50,132 nt of DNA from Nitriliruptorales bacterium (GCA_024637135.1 JAGXFT010000085.1:1-50132); one strand, 5' to 3'; positions 33,795-43,720 are shown, numbered from the stretch's first letter. Notes: generated by a model not told the origin, from the letters alone. Numbers and translations: made by a program.

Positions 33795-35105
33795 ATGACC
33801 GCCACCACCACGCCGACCACCGACGACTTCAAGGTCGCCGACATCGACCTCGCCCCGTCCGGGCGCACCGGCATCCTGCTGGCCGAGAAGGAGATGCCCG
33901 GCCTCATGGCCCTGCGGGATCGCTTCGCCGACAGCCAGCCGCTGGCCGGTGCCCGCATCGCCGGGTGCCTGCACATGACCATCCAGACTGCCGTCCTCAT
34001 CGAGACCCTGCAGGCGTTGGGTGCCGACGTCCGCTGGTCGTCGTGCAACATCTTCTCGACCGAGGACCACGCCGCGGCCGCGGTCGCCGCCGCCGGCACC
34101 CCCGTGTTCGCCTGGAAGGGCGAGACCGAGGAGGAGTACGAGTGGTGCATCCGCCAGAGCCTCGACTTCGGGGACGGCAAGGGCCCCAACCTCCTGCTGG
34201 ACGATGGCGGCGACCTGACCGCGTTGGTCCACGACGAGTACTCGGAACTGATCCCCGACATCCTGGGGGTCTCCGAGGAGACCACGACCGGCATCAAGAC
34301 CCTGCGCCAGTTCCAGAAGGCCGGGACCCTGCGGATGCCAGCCATCAACGTCAACGACTCGGTGACCAAGTCCAAGTTCGACAACCTCTACGGCTGCCGT
34401 GAGTCCCTGATCGACGGGATCAAGCGGGCCACCGACGTCATGATCGCCGGCAAGCGGGCGGTCGTGTGCGGGTACGGCGACGTCGGCAAGGGCTGCGTGC
34501 AGGCACTGGCCGGCATGGGCGCCACCGTCGTGGTGACCGAGATCGACCCGATCAACGCCCTGCAGGCCGCGATGGAGGGGTACCGCGTGGTGCTGCTCGA
34601 CGACGTCATCGACGACGTCGACATCGTCATCACCGCGACCGGCAACGACGACATCCTGACGCTCGACCACATCCTGGCCCTCAAGGACCACGCGATCGTC
34701 GGGAACATCGGCCACTTCGACACCGAGATCCAGACCACCGCGCTGCGCGAGTTCGAGTGGACCAGCGTCAAGCCGCAGGTCGACCTCGTCCACCTGCCCA
34801 ACGGCAACAGCATCATCCTGCTGGCCGAGGGGCGACTGCTCAACCTCGGCTGCGCGACCGGCCACAGCTCGTTCGTGATGTCCACGTCGTTCACCAACCA
34901 GGTGCTGGCCCAGCTCGAGTTGTGGAACAACCACGCCGACTACAAGAACGAGGTCTACGTGCTGCCCAAGCACCTCGACGAGGAGGTCGCGCGACTCCAC
35001 CTCGAGAAGGTCGGCGCCAAGCTGACCGTGCTGACCGACAAGCAGGCCGACTACCTGGGCGTCGACGTCGACGGCCCGTACAAGGACGACTCGTACCGGT
35101 ACTGA
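33795..35105 (+). CDS. ahcY: Adenosylhomocysteinase
   Basis: 436 residues. Splits S-adenosylhomocysteine into homocysteine and adenosine, removing the inhibitor of methyltransferases. The NAD loop GYGDVGKG is at 226-233, [15 protein letters not shown] and [21 protein letters not shown] hold substrate residues, and the protein ends in the family C-terminus (YKDDSYRY), whose Lys and Tyr reach the neighbouring subunit. The ATG at 33795 is chosen; an in-frame ATG at 33774 (MRHKVAP) is possible. A hairpin terminator follows 58 bp after the stop. The adenosine produced can be used by AdoK, encoded 8.8 kb downstream. Confidence 0.96.
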   Translation: MTATTTPTTDDFKVADIDLAPSGRTGILLAEKEMPGLMALRDRFADSQPLAGARIAGCLHMTIQTAVLIETLQALGADVRWSSCNIFSTEDHAAAAVAAAGTPVFAWKGETEEEYEWCIRQSLDFGDGKGPNLLLDDGGDLTALVHDEYSELIPDILGVSEETTTGIKTLRQFQKAGTLRMPAINVNDSVTKSKFDNLYGCRESLIDGIKRATDVMIAGKRAVVCGYGDVGKGCVQALAGMGATVVVTEIDPINALQAAMEGYRVVLLDDVIDDVDIVITATGNDDILTLDHILALKDHAIVGNIGHFDTEIQTTALREFEWTSVKPQVDLVHLPNGNSIILLAEGRLLNLGCATGHSSFVMSTSFTNQVLAQLELWNNHADYKNEVYVLPKHLDEEVARLHLEKVGAKLTVLTDKQADYLGVDVDGPYKDDSYRY

Positions 35106-35163
35106 CCCACCGGTCGGCCACGCCGGCCCCGGGGCGCGGCATCCATCGCGCTCCCTGACCATC

Positions 35164-35194
35164 CTCCGGGCGACCCTCCACGGGTCGCCCGGAG
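35164..35194 (+). terminator. Hairpin terminator after ahcY
   Basis: A perfect 13-bp stem (CTCCGGGCGACCC / GGGTCGCCCGGAG) with a 5-nt loop, starting 58 bp after the ahcY stop and 89 bp before the nhaA start. There is no U-tract. It probably separates the two transcripts. Confidence 0.75.
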
Positions 35195-35283
35195 CGATGT
35201 CGGGGCCGGGTCCGGTGCCCCGACTCTGCCGCCGCCGGCCGGTCTCGATAACGTCGGACGCTGACCACGACCCCGAGGTGCTC

Positions 35284-36738
35284 GTGACCACCCCCGAACA
35301 GGATGACGACCAGCTCCTCCCGCGGCCATGGCCGCACAGCGACCGCTTCGTGCCGCGGACCTTCGTGCAGCCGGTCCTGTCGTTCATGCGCATCGAGGCG
35401 GCCAGCGGCATCCTGTTGCTGGCCGCGGCGCTCATCGCGATCGTGTGGGCCAACTCGCCGTTCGGGGAGTCCTACTTCCGGTTGTTCGAGTCGACCATCG
35501 AGATCAGCTTCGGGGGCTTCCACTTCCACCACCTCAGCGAACTGACGGTCCAGGAGTGGATCAACGACGCCGCGATGGTCGTGTTCTTCTTCGTGGTCGG
35601 GCTCGAGATCAAGCGCGAGGTGATGGTCGGGGAACTGCGTGACGCCAAGGCCGCGGCGCTGCCGGCACTGGCCGCGTTCGGTGGCATGGTCGTCCCGGCC
35701 GCGATCTACCTCGCCTTCAACCTGGGCACCGACTTCTCCCACGGCTGGGGGATCCCGATGGCGACCGACATCGCCTTCGCCCTGGGCGTGGTGTCGATGG
35801 TCGGGTCGCGGGTGCCGGTCGGGGCCAAGCTGTTCCTGCTGGCGCTGGCGATCGTCGACGACGTGGGGGCGATCCTGGTGATCGCGGTCGTCTACACCAC
35901 CGAACTGTCGATGGTGTGGCTGCTGGCCGGCGTCGCGGGCCTGGTCGTGATCTGGCTGATGGGGCGGGCCGGGCTCCGCAACCTGCCGGCCTACCTGGTG
36001 GTCGGGGTGTTCGTGTGGCTGGCGATCCTGGAGTCCGGGGTGCACGCGACGATCGCCGGTGTCGCGATCGCCCTGCTGACGCCGGTCAGTTCGTACTACG
36101 ACCCCCGCAAGTTCGCCGATCGGGCCACGACGCTGGTGAACCGGGTCGACGACTACCTGCCCGACGCCAACAGCCTGCGCGAGGTCGACCACAACGCCAC
36201 CGAGCGGGTGTCCAGCCTGCTCTACGACCTGCGCCGCCTGAGCAACGAGACCTTGTCGCCCCTGGATCGCCTCGAACACCGGCTCGCGCCATGGTCGTCG
36301 TACCTCATCGTCCCGTTGTTCGCGTTGGCCAATGCCGGCGTCGCGATCGAACTGGGATCGCTGGGCGAACTGGCGCGTGAGCCCGTGACCCTGGGGGTCG
36401 CGCTGGGGTTGCTGGTCGGGAAGGCAGTCGGCGTGTTCGGCTTCGCCTGGCTGGCCGTGCGACTGGGCTGGGGCAGGTTGCCGCGCTTCACGACCTGGAC
36501 CCACGTGCTCGGCTTGTCGTTCCTAGCCGGGATCGGCTTCACCGTGGCGCTGTTCGTGGCGTCGTTGGCCTTCGAGGTCCCCGCCGCCGCCGACGCGGCC
36601 AAGATCGGCATCTTCGGCGGTTCGCTGGTGGCTGGCCTCGTCGGCTTCGCGATCCTGCGCTGGTTCTCACCGTCGCGCGAGGACCTGGACGCCGACCACG
36701 ACTACCGCGTCGACACCGAGCAGGCCGCACCGGCCTGA
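35284..36738 (+). CDS. nhaA: Na+/H+ antiporter NhaA
   Basis: 484 residues. Exports Na+ in exchange for two protons across the cytoplasmic membrane. The ion-binding pair is Asp192-Asp193 in ALAIVDDVGAI; MATDIAFALGVVS and FFFVVGLEIKREVMVGEL are family blocks. About 12 membrane segments are visible, and a long cytosolic loop (about 275-335, HNATERVSSLLYDL) connects helices in the second half, as in actinobacterial NhaA. The GTG at 35284 has GAGG upstream; another GTG lies two codons earlier. The C-terminal tail is acidic and His-containing. It appears to be its own transcription unit. Confidence 0.94.
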   Translation: MTTPEQDDDQLLPRPWPHSDRFVPRTFVQPVLSFMRIEAASGILLLAAALIAIVWANSPFGESYFRLFESTIEISFGGFHFHHLSELTVQEWINDAAMVVFFFVVGLEIKREVMVGELRDAKAAALPALAAFGGMVVPAAIYLAFNLGTDFSHGWGIPMATDIAFALGVVSMVGSRVPVGAKLFLLALAIVDDVGAILVIAVVYTTELSMVWLLAGVAGLVVIWLMGRAGLRNLPAYLVVGVFVWLAILESGVHATIAGVAIALLTPVSSYYDPRKFADRATTLVNRVDDYLPDANSLREVDHNATERVSSLLYDLRRLSNETLSPLDRLEHRLAPWSSYLIVPLFALANAGVAIELGSLGELAREPVTLGVALGLLVGKAVGVFGFAWLAVRLGWGRLPRFTTWTHVLGLSFLAGIGFTVALFVASLAFEVPAAADAAKIGIFGGSLVAGLVGFAILRWFSPSREDLDADHDYRVDTEQAAPA

Positions 36739-36808
36739 TCCACGCATCCGTCCCGCCCCGCGATCGTGCGCTGGGCGGGCGACGCCGGACTCGACGCCGC
36801 CCGTCGTC

Positions 36809-36814
36809 TACTAT
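36809..36814 (+). promoter_or_regulatory. Candidate -10 for the BMP lipoprotein gene
   Basis: TACTAT lies 17 bp downstream of CGGACT (36786-36791), a weak -35. A second candidate, TATGCT at 36898-36903, is closer to the gene. Either leaves a leader of about 80-170 nt before the ATG at 36993, in which I see no riboswitch fold. Confidence 0.4.
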
Positions 36815-36992
36815 CACGGTCGTAGTGGAAGCGACGGTTCCGCGTCGCTGCACCGCACACCCTCGTGGGATCGTGGATGGACCGGCCTCGCCGTGACTAT
36901 GCTCCGACCACGGCGGGCCCCCTCGGACGGTGTCCACACACCAGCAGCACCACTCGCCCGACCCGTGCATGACACCAGATCCAGGAGAAGCC

Positions 36993-38201
36993 ATGAAGAA
37001 GTCCACACGCTGGGGGGCCGTCGTGGCCGCCGCGGCCCTCGTGTTCGCCGCCTGCAGCGACGCGCCCGACGAAACCGCCACGGACGAGCCCACCACCGCG
37101 GTCACCACCGACCCCGCGATGTCGGAGTCGGCGGCCCCGACCGAGACCGGCTCGATGTCGGAGTCCATGGCTCCGACCGAGTCCGGGACCGCGGTCGACG
37201 GGTCCGACGTGACGGCCTGCATGCTGACCGACACCGGTGGTGTCGACGACCGTTCGTTCAACCAGACCTCCTACGACGGCATCACCCGCGCAGAGGATGA
37301 ACTGGGGATCTCGTCGCAGCTGTTGGAGTCCAACACCGAGGCGGACTACGAGCCCAACATGAACACCTTCGTCCAGGGTGACTGCACCATCATCGTCCCG
37401 GTCGGCTTCGCCCTGGACCCGGTCACCGCCGCTGCCGCCGAGGCGAACCCCGACCAGTTGTTCGCCATCGTGGACGTCGACTTCGCCGAGTTCGATGCCG
37501 ACGGCAACTACGTCGGCGACGTCACCTTCGACAACGTCAGCGAGCTCACGTTCGCCACCGACGAGGCCGCGTTCCTCGCCGGCTACGTCGCGGCCGCGAT
37601 GACCGAGACCGGCACGGTCGGCACCTACGGCGGCCTGCCCTTCCCGACCGTCACCATCTTCATGGACGGCTTCCTGGCCGGCGTGCGGCACCACAACGCC
37701 GAGAAGGGCACCGACGTGGAGGTGCTGGGCTGGGACGGCGACCCGGAGAGCGGCACGTTCACCGGGGACTTCGAGTCCCAGGACAACGGTCGCAACGTGA
37801 CCGACCAGATGCTCGCCGAGGGTGCCGACATCATCATGCCGGTCGCCGGTCCGGTCGGACTCGGCTCGGCAGCCGCGCTCCGCGAGAGCGCCGCGGACGA
37901 CTACCTGATCTGGGTGGACACCGATGGCTTCGTCTCGGCCCCGGAGTACGGCGACCTGATGCTGACCTCCGTGCAGAAGAAGATGGACATCGCCGTCTTC
38001 GACGCCATCCGCAGCGTCGCGGACGGCTCGTTCGAGGGTGGGCTCTACACCGGCACGCTCGAGAACGAGGGTGTCGACATCGCCCCGTTCCACGACTTCG
38101 AGTCCGCCGTCCCGGCCGAGCTGACGTCGGAGCTCGACGCACTGCGCGAGGGGATCATCGCGGGCGACATCTCCGTGTCCTCCGCCGACTACCCGGCGTG
38201 A
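36993..38201 (+). CDS. BMP/PnrA-family nucleoside-binding lipoprotein
   Basis: 402 residues. Extracellular solute receptor for the downstream ABC importer; the family (PnrA, BmpA) binds purine nucleosides. The signal peptide MKKSTRWGAVVAAAALVFA ends in the lipobox before Cys21. A Ser/Thr/Pro/Met-rich linker (22-65) with repeated TESGT-like units tethers the domain. LTDTGGVDDRSFNQTSYDGI is the family N-terminal block, and FLAGYVAAAMTETGTVGTYGG and DIIMPVAGPVGLGSAA follow. GGAG precedes the ATG. A 20-bp hairpin follows the stop, so the receptor can be made in excess over the transporter. Binding of nucleosides is a family inference. Confidence 0.92.
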   Translation: MKKSTRWGAVVAAAALVFAACSDAPDETATDEPTTAVTTDPAMSESAAPTETGSMSESMAPTESGTAVDGSDVTACMLTDTGGVDDRSFNQTSYDGITRAEDELGISSQLLESNTEADYEPNMNTFVQGDCTIIVPVGFALDPVTAAAAEANPDQLFAIVDVDFAEFDADGNYVGDVTFDNVSELTFATDEAAFLAGYVAAAMTETGTVGTYGGLPFPTVTIFMDGFLAGVRHHNAEKGTDVEVLGWDGDPESGTFTGDFESQDNGRNVTDQMLAEGADIIMPVAGPVGLGSAAALRESAADDYLIWVDTDGFVSAPEYGDLMLTSVQKKMDIAVFDAIRSVADGSFEGGLYTGTLENEGVDIAPFHDFESAVPAELTSELDALREGIIAGDISVSSADYPA

Positions 38202-38216
38202 CACCACCTCGTTGAC

Positions 38217-38260
38217 CCGGCGACGGGCACCCGCACTCCGGTGCGGGTGCCCGTCGCCGG
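38217..38260 (+). terminator. 20-bp perfect hairpin between receptor and ABC genes
   Basis: Left arm 38217-38236 and right arm 38241-38260 pair without a mismatch around a 4-nt loop (TCCG). It begins 16 bp after the BMP stop codon. A new -10-like TAGGGT lies at 38282-38287, so it may be a partial terminator or an mRNA stabiliser. Confidence 0.8.
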
Positions 38261-38281
38261 TTCCGGGGCGTCGTGGATCGC

Positions 38282-38287
38282 TAGGGT
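38282..38287 (+). promoter_or_regulatory. Candidate -10 for the ABC transporter operon
   Basis: TAGGGT downstream of the hairpin, with GGTTCC (38259-38264) 17 bp upstream as a poor -35. It would start a transcript about 65 nt before the ATPase GTG. Confidence 0.35.
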
Positions 38288-38355
38288 TCGGCGACGGGGC
38301 ACGACCGGTGCACGCGGGGGACTCGCGCTGCACCGCGCCAGCGAAGGGACGCACC

Positions 38356-39936
38356 GTGGAACTGGAACTGCGAGGCATCACCAAGCGCTTCCCCGGCGTG
38401 ATCGCCAACGACCACGTCGACCTGCGCGTGACCGATGGCGAGATCCACGGCCTGCTGGGCGAGAACGGGGCCGGCAAGTCGACCCTGATGAACATCCTGT
38501 ACGGGCTCTACTCCGCCGACGAGGGCGAGATCCTGATCGACGGGTCGCCGGTCGAGCTCGATGGTCCGGCCGACGCCATCGCCGCGGGCATCGGCATGGT
38601 CCACCAGCACTTCATGCTGGTCCCGGTCTTCACCGTGGCCGAGAACATCACCCTGGGGACGGAGATGGTGCGTCCGGGCGGCAGGCTTGACCGATCAGCT
38701 GCCGACGACGCCGTCCGGGAGTTGTCGGTTCGCCATGGCCTGCCGGTCGAACCCGACGCGGTCGTCGAGAACCTGCCGGTGGGCCTGCAGCAACGGGTCG
38801 AGATCCTCAAGGCCCTGTACCGCGACGCCCAGTTGCTGATCCTCGACGAGCCCACCGCCGTGCTGACGCCACCGGAGGCCGACGACCTGTTCGAGGCCAT
38901 GGCCAGCCTCCGTGACGACGGTCGCTCACTGGTGTTCATCTCCCACAAGCTGCGCGAGCACCGCGCCATCGCCGACCGGATCAGCGTGCTGCGCCGCGGC
39001 AGGATCGTCGGGACGGCCGACCCCCGGGAGGCCAGCGAACAGGAGCTGGCCGACCTGATGGTGGGCCGCCCGGTCGACCTGGTGGTCGACAAGACACCGT
39101 CGGCCGCGGGCGACGTCGTCCTGGAGGCCCGCGGCCTGGGCGTCGTCGACGACGAGGGCTCACCGTTGTTGACCGACGTCGACCTGGCCGTCAGACGAGG
39201 CGAGATCGTGGCCGTGGCCGGGGTCGAGGGCAATGGCCAGGGCACGCTGGTGGCCTGCGTGACCGGACTGCGATCACCCGACAGCGGTTCCGTCACCCTG
39301 CGTGGGACCGACCTGTCCGCGACCTCGCGGGTCGACCTGCTCCGCGGCGGCATCGGCCACGTCCCCGAGGACCGCAACCGCGACGGCCTGGTGGGCCCGA
39401 TGTCGATCGCCGAGAACCTGATCCTGGACCACTGGGACGCCGAGCCCTACGCCAGCCGCGGCCTGCTGCAGTTCGCGACCATCCGCCGCCATGCCGACGA
39501 GGCCGTCGAGGCCTACGACATCCGGACCCCCTCGTCGGCCACCTCCGCCGGATCGCTGTCCGGCGGCAACCAGCAGAAGGTGGTGGTGGCCCGCGAGTTC
39601 GACAAGGACAACGACCTGCTGGTGGCGGCCCAGCCGACCCGCGGCGTGGACGTGGGATCGATCGAGTACATCCACAAGCGGATCGTCCAGGAACGCGACG
39701 GCGGGACGGCGGTCCTGATCGTGTCGTCGGAACTGGACGAGGTGCTGGCCCTGGCGGACCGCGTGGCCGTCATGTTCCACGGCCGCCTGATGGGCCCGTT
39801 CGACATGCCCATCGACAAGTCGGCGATCGGCCAGATGATGGCCGGGGCCGACCCCGCCGACATCCTGGGCGACCGGCCGGCGACCCCGGACGGGCCGACG
39901 GCCGACGTCGACGCCATCGACGAGGAGCAGTCATGA
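38356..39936 (+). CDS. Nucleoside ABC importer, duplicated ATPase subunit
   Basis: 526 residues. Two fused ABC domains of the sugar/nucleoside CUT2-like class (B. subtilis YufO/NupO type). Domain 1 has Walker A GENGAGKST (35-43), the altered signature NLPVGLQQRVEI and the Walker B block LLILDEPTAVL. Domain 2 has a degenerate Walker A (GVEGNGQGT, without the Lys) but an intact signature SLSGGNQQK. Such asymmetry is normal in the family. The GTG at 38356 follows GAAGGGA. Its stop overlaps the first permease by ATGA. The ATP-driven import of purine nucleosides is inferred from the BMP partner. Confidence 0.93.
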   Translation: MELELRGITKRFPGVIANDHVDLRVTDGEIHGLLGENGAGKSTLMNILYGLYSADEGEILIDGSPVELDGPADAIAAGIGMVHQHFMLVPVFTVAENITLGTEMVRPGGRLDRSAADDAVRELSVRHGLPVEPDAVVENLPVGLQQRVEILKALYRDAQLLILDEPTAVLTPPEADDLFEAMASLRDDGRSLVFISHKLREHRAIADRISVLRRGRIVGTADPREASEQELADLMVGRPVDLVVDKTPSAAGDVVLEARGLGVVDDEGSPLLTDVDLAVRRGEIVAVAGVEGNGQGTLVACVTGLRSPDSGSVTLRGTDLSATSRVDLLRGGIGHVPEDRNRDGLVGPMSIAENLILDHWDAEPYASRGLLQFATIRRHADEAVEAYDIRTPSSATSAGSLSGGNQQKVVVAREFDKDNDLLVAAQPTRGVDVGSIEYIHKRIVQERDGGTAVLIVSSELDEVLALADRVAVMFHGRLMGPFDMPIDKSAIGQMMAGADPADILGDRPATPDGPTADVDAIDEEQS

Positions 39937-41207
39937 CCGACGGATCGCCGCAGCCCGCCCCCGACGCCGACGACGAGGTCCGCCGCCTGGAGCAGGAACG
40001 CGCGGCCGTGGTCGACCAGGACGTCCGTCGCACGACCGGTGACGAGACCCTGGTCCAGCGACTGGTCGACGCCGTCACCGGCCCCAACGTCGTGGTGACG
40101 CTGCTGGCGATCGTGCTCGCCCTGGTGATCGGCGCGGTGCTGATCGCGGTCTCGGATGCCGAGGCCAGGACGTCGCTCGCCTACGTCTTCGCCCGACCGG
40201 GTGACTTCTTCGGTGCGGCCTGGACGGCCATCAGTGACTCCTACGGTGCCCTCGCCAAGGGCGCGGTGGGGTCGCGCAACGGCATCACCGAGTCGTTGTT
40301 GGCGGCGACGCCCCTGATCCTGACCGGGTTGGCGGTCGCGTTGCCGTTCCGGGCCGGGCTGTTCAACATCGGCGGCGAGGGCCAGGTCATCGCCGGTGGC
40401 ATGGTCGCGAGCTGGGTCGGCTTCTCGGCGAGCGGCCTGCCCCTGGTGGTCCACCTGCCGCTCGCCCTGGCGGCCGGCATCGTCGGCGGTGCCCTGATGG
40501 GGTGGATCCCCGGTGTGCTCAAGACCCGGACGGGTGCCCACGAGGTCATCACCACGATCATGCTCAACAACATCGCCCGCATCGCCCTGAGTTACGCGTT
40601 GACCAGCGCGATCTTCCTGGGGCCCAACAACGTCAACCCCCGCGGATTGTCCGTCCCGGACAGCGCGCGCCTTCCCCGACTGTTCGATTCCCGACTGAAC
40701 GCGGGCATCATCGTCGCGATCGTGGCCGCGATCCTGCTGTACTACCTGATGGAGCGTTCGTCGCGTGGGTTCGAGATCGAGGCCGTCGGACTCAACCCGC
40801 ACGCCGCCAGCAGCGCCGGGATGTCGGTCGCACGCGCCACGATCTTCACCCTGGCCGGGGCCGGTGCGTTGGCCGGCCTCGCCGGTGCGGTCCTGGGACT
40901 GGGCGTGGCCGCCGGGGGGATCACCACCGGCTTCTCGGCCGGGGTGGGCTTCGACGGCATCACCGTGGCGTTGTTGGGTCGTGCTCGCGTGCCGGGAACG
41001 GTGGCGGCCGGGCTGCTCTTCGGTGCCCTGTCGATCGGTGGCCGCGCCATGCAGGCCCAGGCCGGGATCAACCTCGACCTGGTCGGGGTCCTGCAGGCGC
41101 TCATCATCCTGTTCGTGGCTGCCCCCGCGCTCGTCCAGGCCCTGTTCCGGTTGAAGCGAGCCCGGCCGGGGGTCACGCCCGGCATGACGGCCGGGGAGTC
41201 GGCATGA
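39933..41207 (+). CDS. Nucleoside ABC importer permease 1
   Basis: 424 residues. Integral membrane subunit of the BMP-type importer (YufP/NupP-like). A 45-residue cytosolic acidic N-terminus precedes about nine membrane helices. Characteristic segments are LPFRAGLFNIGGEGQVIAGG, TRTGAHEVITTIMLNNIA, which is the ATPase-contact region, and the SSRGFEIEAVGLNPHAASSAGM loop. ATG start overlaps the ATPase stop, and its own stop overlaps permease 2, so the three subunits are translationally coupled. Confidence 0.92.
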   Translation: MTDGSPQPAPDADDEVRRLEQERAAVVDQDVRRTTGDETLVQRLVDAVTGPNVVVTLLAIVLALVIGAVLIAVSDAEARTSLAYVFARPGDFFGAAWTAISDSYGALAKGAVGSRNGITESLLAATPLILTGLAVALPFRAGLFNIGGEGQVIAGGMVASWVGFSASGLPLVVHLPLALAAGIVGGALMGWIPGVLKTRTGAHEVITTIMLNNIARIALSYALTSAIFLGPNNVNPRGLSVPDSARLPRLFDSRLNAGIIVAIVAAILLYYLMERSSRGFEIEAVGLNPHAASSAGMSVARATIFTLAGAGALAGLAGAVLGLGVAAGGITTGFSAGVGFDGITVALLGRARVPGTVAAGLLFGALSIGGRAMQAQAGINLDLVGVLQALIILFVAAPALVQALFRLKRARPGVTPGMTAGESA

Positions 41208-42445
41208 ACCCGCATGTCACCCGGTCCCGTCGCTTCGGCGTGGTCGCCGCCGTCCTCGGCGCACTCGTCATCGGGTTCTTCGCGTTGCCCAACGCCGGAG
41301 TCATCACCGAGGTCAGCCTCGAGTCGCGGCTGGCCGGTGCCGACGGGTCACGCATCGGCTCGATCGACGTCCCGATCCTGGTCGTCACGCTGCTGATCGG
41401 CCTGGCGGTGCTGGCCCTGGCGGCACTGCTCCTGACGGTGCGGCTCCCCGACCACGTCAACGTGGTCGGTGGCGCCGCGGTCGGGTTGTTCGTCGTCGCG
41501 TTCCTGCTGTGGGCCGCACGCGGGGACACGTTGTTCGCGGTCGACCTGGCCCGGTTGTCACTTCGCTCCGCCGTCCCCCTCACACTGGGCGCCCTGGCCG
41601 GCGTCCTGTGTGAACGGGCCGCGGTCGTCAACATCGCCATCGAGGGCCAACTGCTTGCCGGCGCCTTCACCGCGGTCGTGGTGGCCTCGGTGACGGCGAG
41701 CCCCATGGCCGGTGCCGGGGCGGGGATCCTGGGGGGCGTGGTGATCGCGGCCATGCTCGGGCTGTTGAGCATCAAGTTCTCCACCGACCAGATCGTGGCC
41801 GGGGTGGTCCTGATCGTGTTCGCGGCCGGGTTGACGTCGTTCCTGGCGTCCCAGTGGTTGTCGACCAGTCCGGAGATGAACAGCCCGGCGACGTTCTCGG
41901 CCGTGGAGATCGCCGGGCTGTCCTCCATCCCGGTGCTCGGGCCGATCCTGTTCGACCAGTCGCTGCTCGTGTACGCCACGCTCGTGGCGGTCGTCGGGCT
42001 CCAGGTGGCGATCTTCCGCACCCGCTGGGGGCTGCGCCTGCGTGCGGTGGGTGAGCATCCCAAGGCCGCCGACACCGTCGGGATCAACGTGTCCCGGACG
42101 CGTTGGCTGGCCGTGTTGGCCGGCGGGGTCCTGGCCGGGTTGGGCGGGGCCTTCCTGTCGATCGACGCGGCCTCGTCGTTCACCGAGGACATGTCAGCCG
42201 GAAAGGGCTTCATCGCGCTGGCCGCGATGTTGGCGGGTCGCTACAACCCGCGCGGCGCGTTCGGTGCGGCGATGCTGTTCGGCCTGGCCGAGGCCTCCGC
42301 GCGGGCGCTGCAGGGGTTCGATGTCGGGATCCCGTCGCAGTTGCTGCTGGCGATCCCGTACGTGGTCACCATCATCGTGGTGTCCGGGCTGATCGGCCGC
42401 CTGCGCATTCCCGGCGCCTCCGGCCAGCACTACGCCACCGAGTAG
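41204..42445 (+). CDS. Nucleoside ABC importer permease 2
   Basis: 413 residues. Second permease (YufQ/NupQ-like). About ten membrane helices; LGALAGVLCERAAVVNIAIEGQLL is the conserved segment, and WGLRLRAVGEHPKAADTVGI is the cytosolic coupling loop, paralogous to that of permease 1. The GSIDVPILVVTLLIG region begins the second helix after an extracytosolic loop. ATGA overlap with the upstream gene. The operon ends here; serC follows after 144 bp with its own candidate promoter. Confidence 0.92.
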   Translation: MNPHVTRSRRFGVVAAVLGALVIGFFALPNAGVITEVSLESRLAGADGSRIGSIDVPILVVTLLIGLAVLALAALLLTVRLPDHVNVVGGAAVGLFVVAFLLWAARGDTLFAVDLARLSLRSAVPLTLGALAGVLCERAAVVNIAIEGQLLAGAFTAVVVASVTASPMAGAGAGILGGVVIAAMLGLLSIKFSTDQIVAGVVLIVFAAGLTSFLASQWLSTSPEMNSPATFSAVEIAGLSSIPVLGPILFDQSLLVYATLVAVVGLQVAIFRTRWGLRLRAVGEHPKAADTVGINVSRTRWLAVLAGGVLAGLGGAFLSIDAASSFTEDMSAGKGFIALAAMLAGRYNPRGAFGAAMLFGLAEASARALQGFDVGIPSQLLLAIPYVVTIIVVSGLIGRLRIPGASGQHYATE

Positions 42446-42545
42446 CCGGGGCCTGCACCGACCCCCACCCAGTGGTCCTCCGGTCCGCCCTGTCCGACGT
42501 CCTGTCCGACTGCTGCCGGAGTGGTCACGCCGGGCCGCCACGACG

Positions 42546-42551
42546 TACCGT
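42546..42551 (+). promoter_or_regulatory. Possible -10 of serC
   Basis: TACCGT 38 bp upstream of the serC ATG, with GGTCAC (42523-42528) 17 bp before it. Weak in both elements. Confidence 0.3.
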
Positions 42552-42589
42552 CACCCGTCCCGCGTTCCTGCCACCGCCGAGGCCCTGCC

Positions 42590-43720
42590 ATGCCCGCCCA
42601 GACCGACCTCCCCGACCTCCCCGTTCCCGCCACGTTGTTGCCGAGCGACGGTCGCTTCGGCTGCGGCCCGACCAAGGTCCGGGTCGAGGCGTTGGAGGCA
42701 CTGGCCGCCACCGGCGCGGACCTGTTGGGCACCTCGCACCGCAAGCCGGCCGTCAAGGCCCAGGTCGCCCGGCTGCGCGCCGCCATCGCCGACCTGTTCG
42801 ACCTGCCGGACGGCTACGAGGTCCTGCTGACGATGGGTGGCGCCACCGCCTTCTGGGACGCCGCCACCTTCGGGATCATCCGGCAACGGTCCCGTCACTA
42901 CGTCTTCGGGGAGTTCTCCGGGAAGTTCGGCGCGGCGACCGCCGGTGTCCCGTTCCTGGATGACCCGGACCTGGTCGACTCGCCGGTCGGCACGGTCCCC
43001 GCCGTCACGGCAGCTCCCGACGACGTCGACGTGCAGGCGCTGACCCACAACGAGACCTCGACCGGCGCGATGATGGTGCCGGTCCGCGGCGACGACCACA
43101 GCCTGGTGCTGGTGGACGCGACGTCGGGCGCGGGCGGACTGCCGGTCGACCTCACGCAGGTCGACGCCTACTACTTCTCGCTGCAGAAGGGGTTCGCGTC
43201 CGAGGGCGGCCTGGCCGTGGTCATCGCCTCGCCGGCCCTGCTCACCCGGATCGAGGAGGTGGCGGCGTCCGACCGCTGGATCCCCCCGTTCCTGTCGCTG
43301 GCGACCGCCGTGGCCAACTCCCGCAAGGAACAGACCTACAACACCCCCGCCATCGCCACGGTGTTCCTGGCGGCCGAGCAGACCGAGTGGATGCTGGCCC
43401 AGGGTGGCCTCGACGCGATCGTGGCGGACCAGGCTGACAAGGCGGGGCTGGTCTACGGCTGGGCGGCCGAGCGCGACTGGGCGACCCCGTTCGTGGCCGA
43501 CGAGGACGACCGTTCGCTGGTCGTGGCCACGATCGACCTCGATGACGCCATCGACGCCGACGTGGTCAACGCCGTGCTCCGCGACAACGGGATCCTGGAC
43601 ACCGACAGCTACCGCAAGCTCGGTCGCAACCAGCTCCGGATCGGCATGTTCCCCGCGATCCCCGCCAGTGACCTGCAGGCCTACACCGCCTGCGTCGACT
43701 GGATCGTCGACCACCTCTGA
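42590..43720 (+). CDS. serC: Phosphoserine transaminase SerC
   Basis: 376 residues. PLP enzyme that converts 3-phosphohydroxypyruvate and glutamate to phosphoserine and 2-oxoglutarate in serine synthesis. It belongs to the mycobacterial-type branch: the N-terminus SDGRFGCGPTKVRVEAL and GTSHRKPAVKAQV bind substrate, Lys200 in YFSLQKGFASEGG is the PLP lysine, and YNTPAIATVFL is a further block. The ATG at 42590 has GAGG upstream. It is the last rightward gene before the convergent adoK, from which it is separated by a palindromic repeat. Confidence 0.92.
   Translation: MPAQTDLPDLPVPATLLPSDGRFGCGPTKVRVEALEALAATGADLLGTSHRKPAVKAQVARLRAAIADLFDLPDGYEVLLTMGGATAFWDAATFGIIRQRSRHYVFGEFSGKFGAATAGVPFLDDPDLVDSPVGTVPAVTAAPDDVDVQALTHNETSTGAMMVPVRGDDHSLVLVDATSGAGGLPVDLTQVDAYYFSLQKGFASEGGLAVVIASPALLTRIEEVAASDRWIPPFLSLATAVANSRKEQTYNTPAIATVFLAAEQTEWMLAQGGLDAIVADQADKAGLVYGWAAERDWATPFVADEDDRSLVVATIDLDDAIDADVVNAVLRDNGILDTDSYRKLGRNQLRIGMFPAIPASDLQAYTACVDWIVDHL

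Noticed and set aside
36815-36992. Purine riboswitch upstream of the BMP gene
   Set aside because: The three-way junction consensus and its conserved pyrimidine-rich loops are not present in this GC-rich leader.
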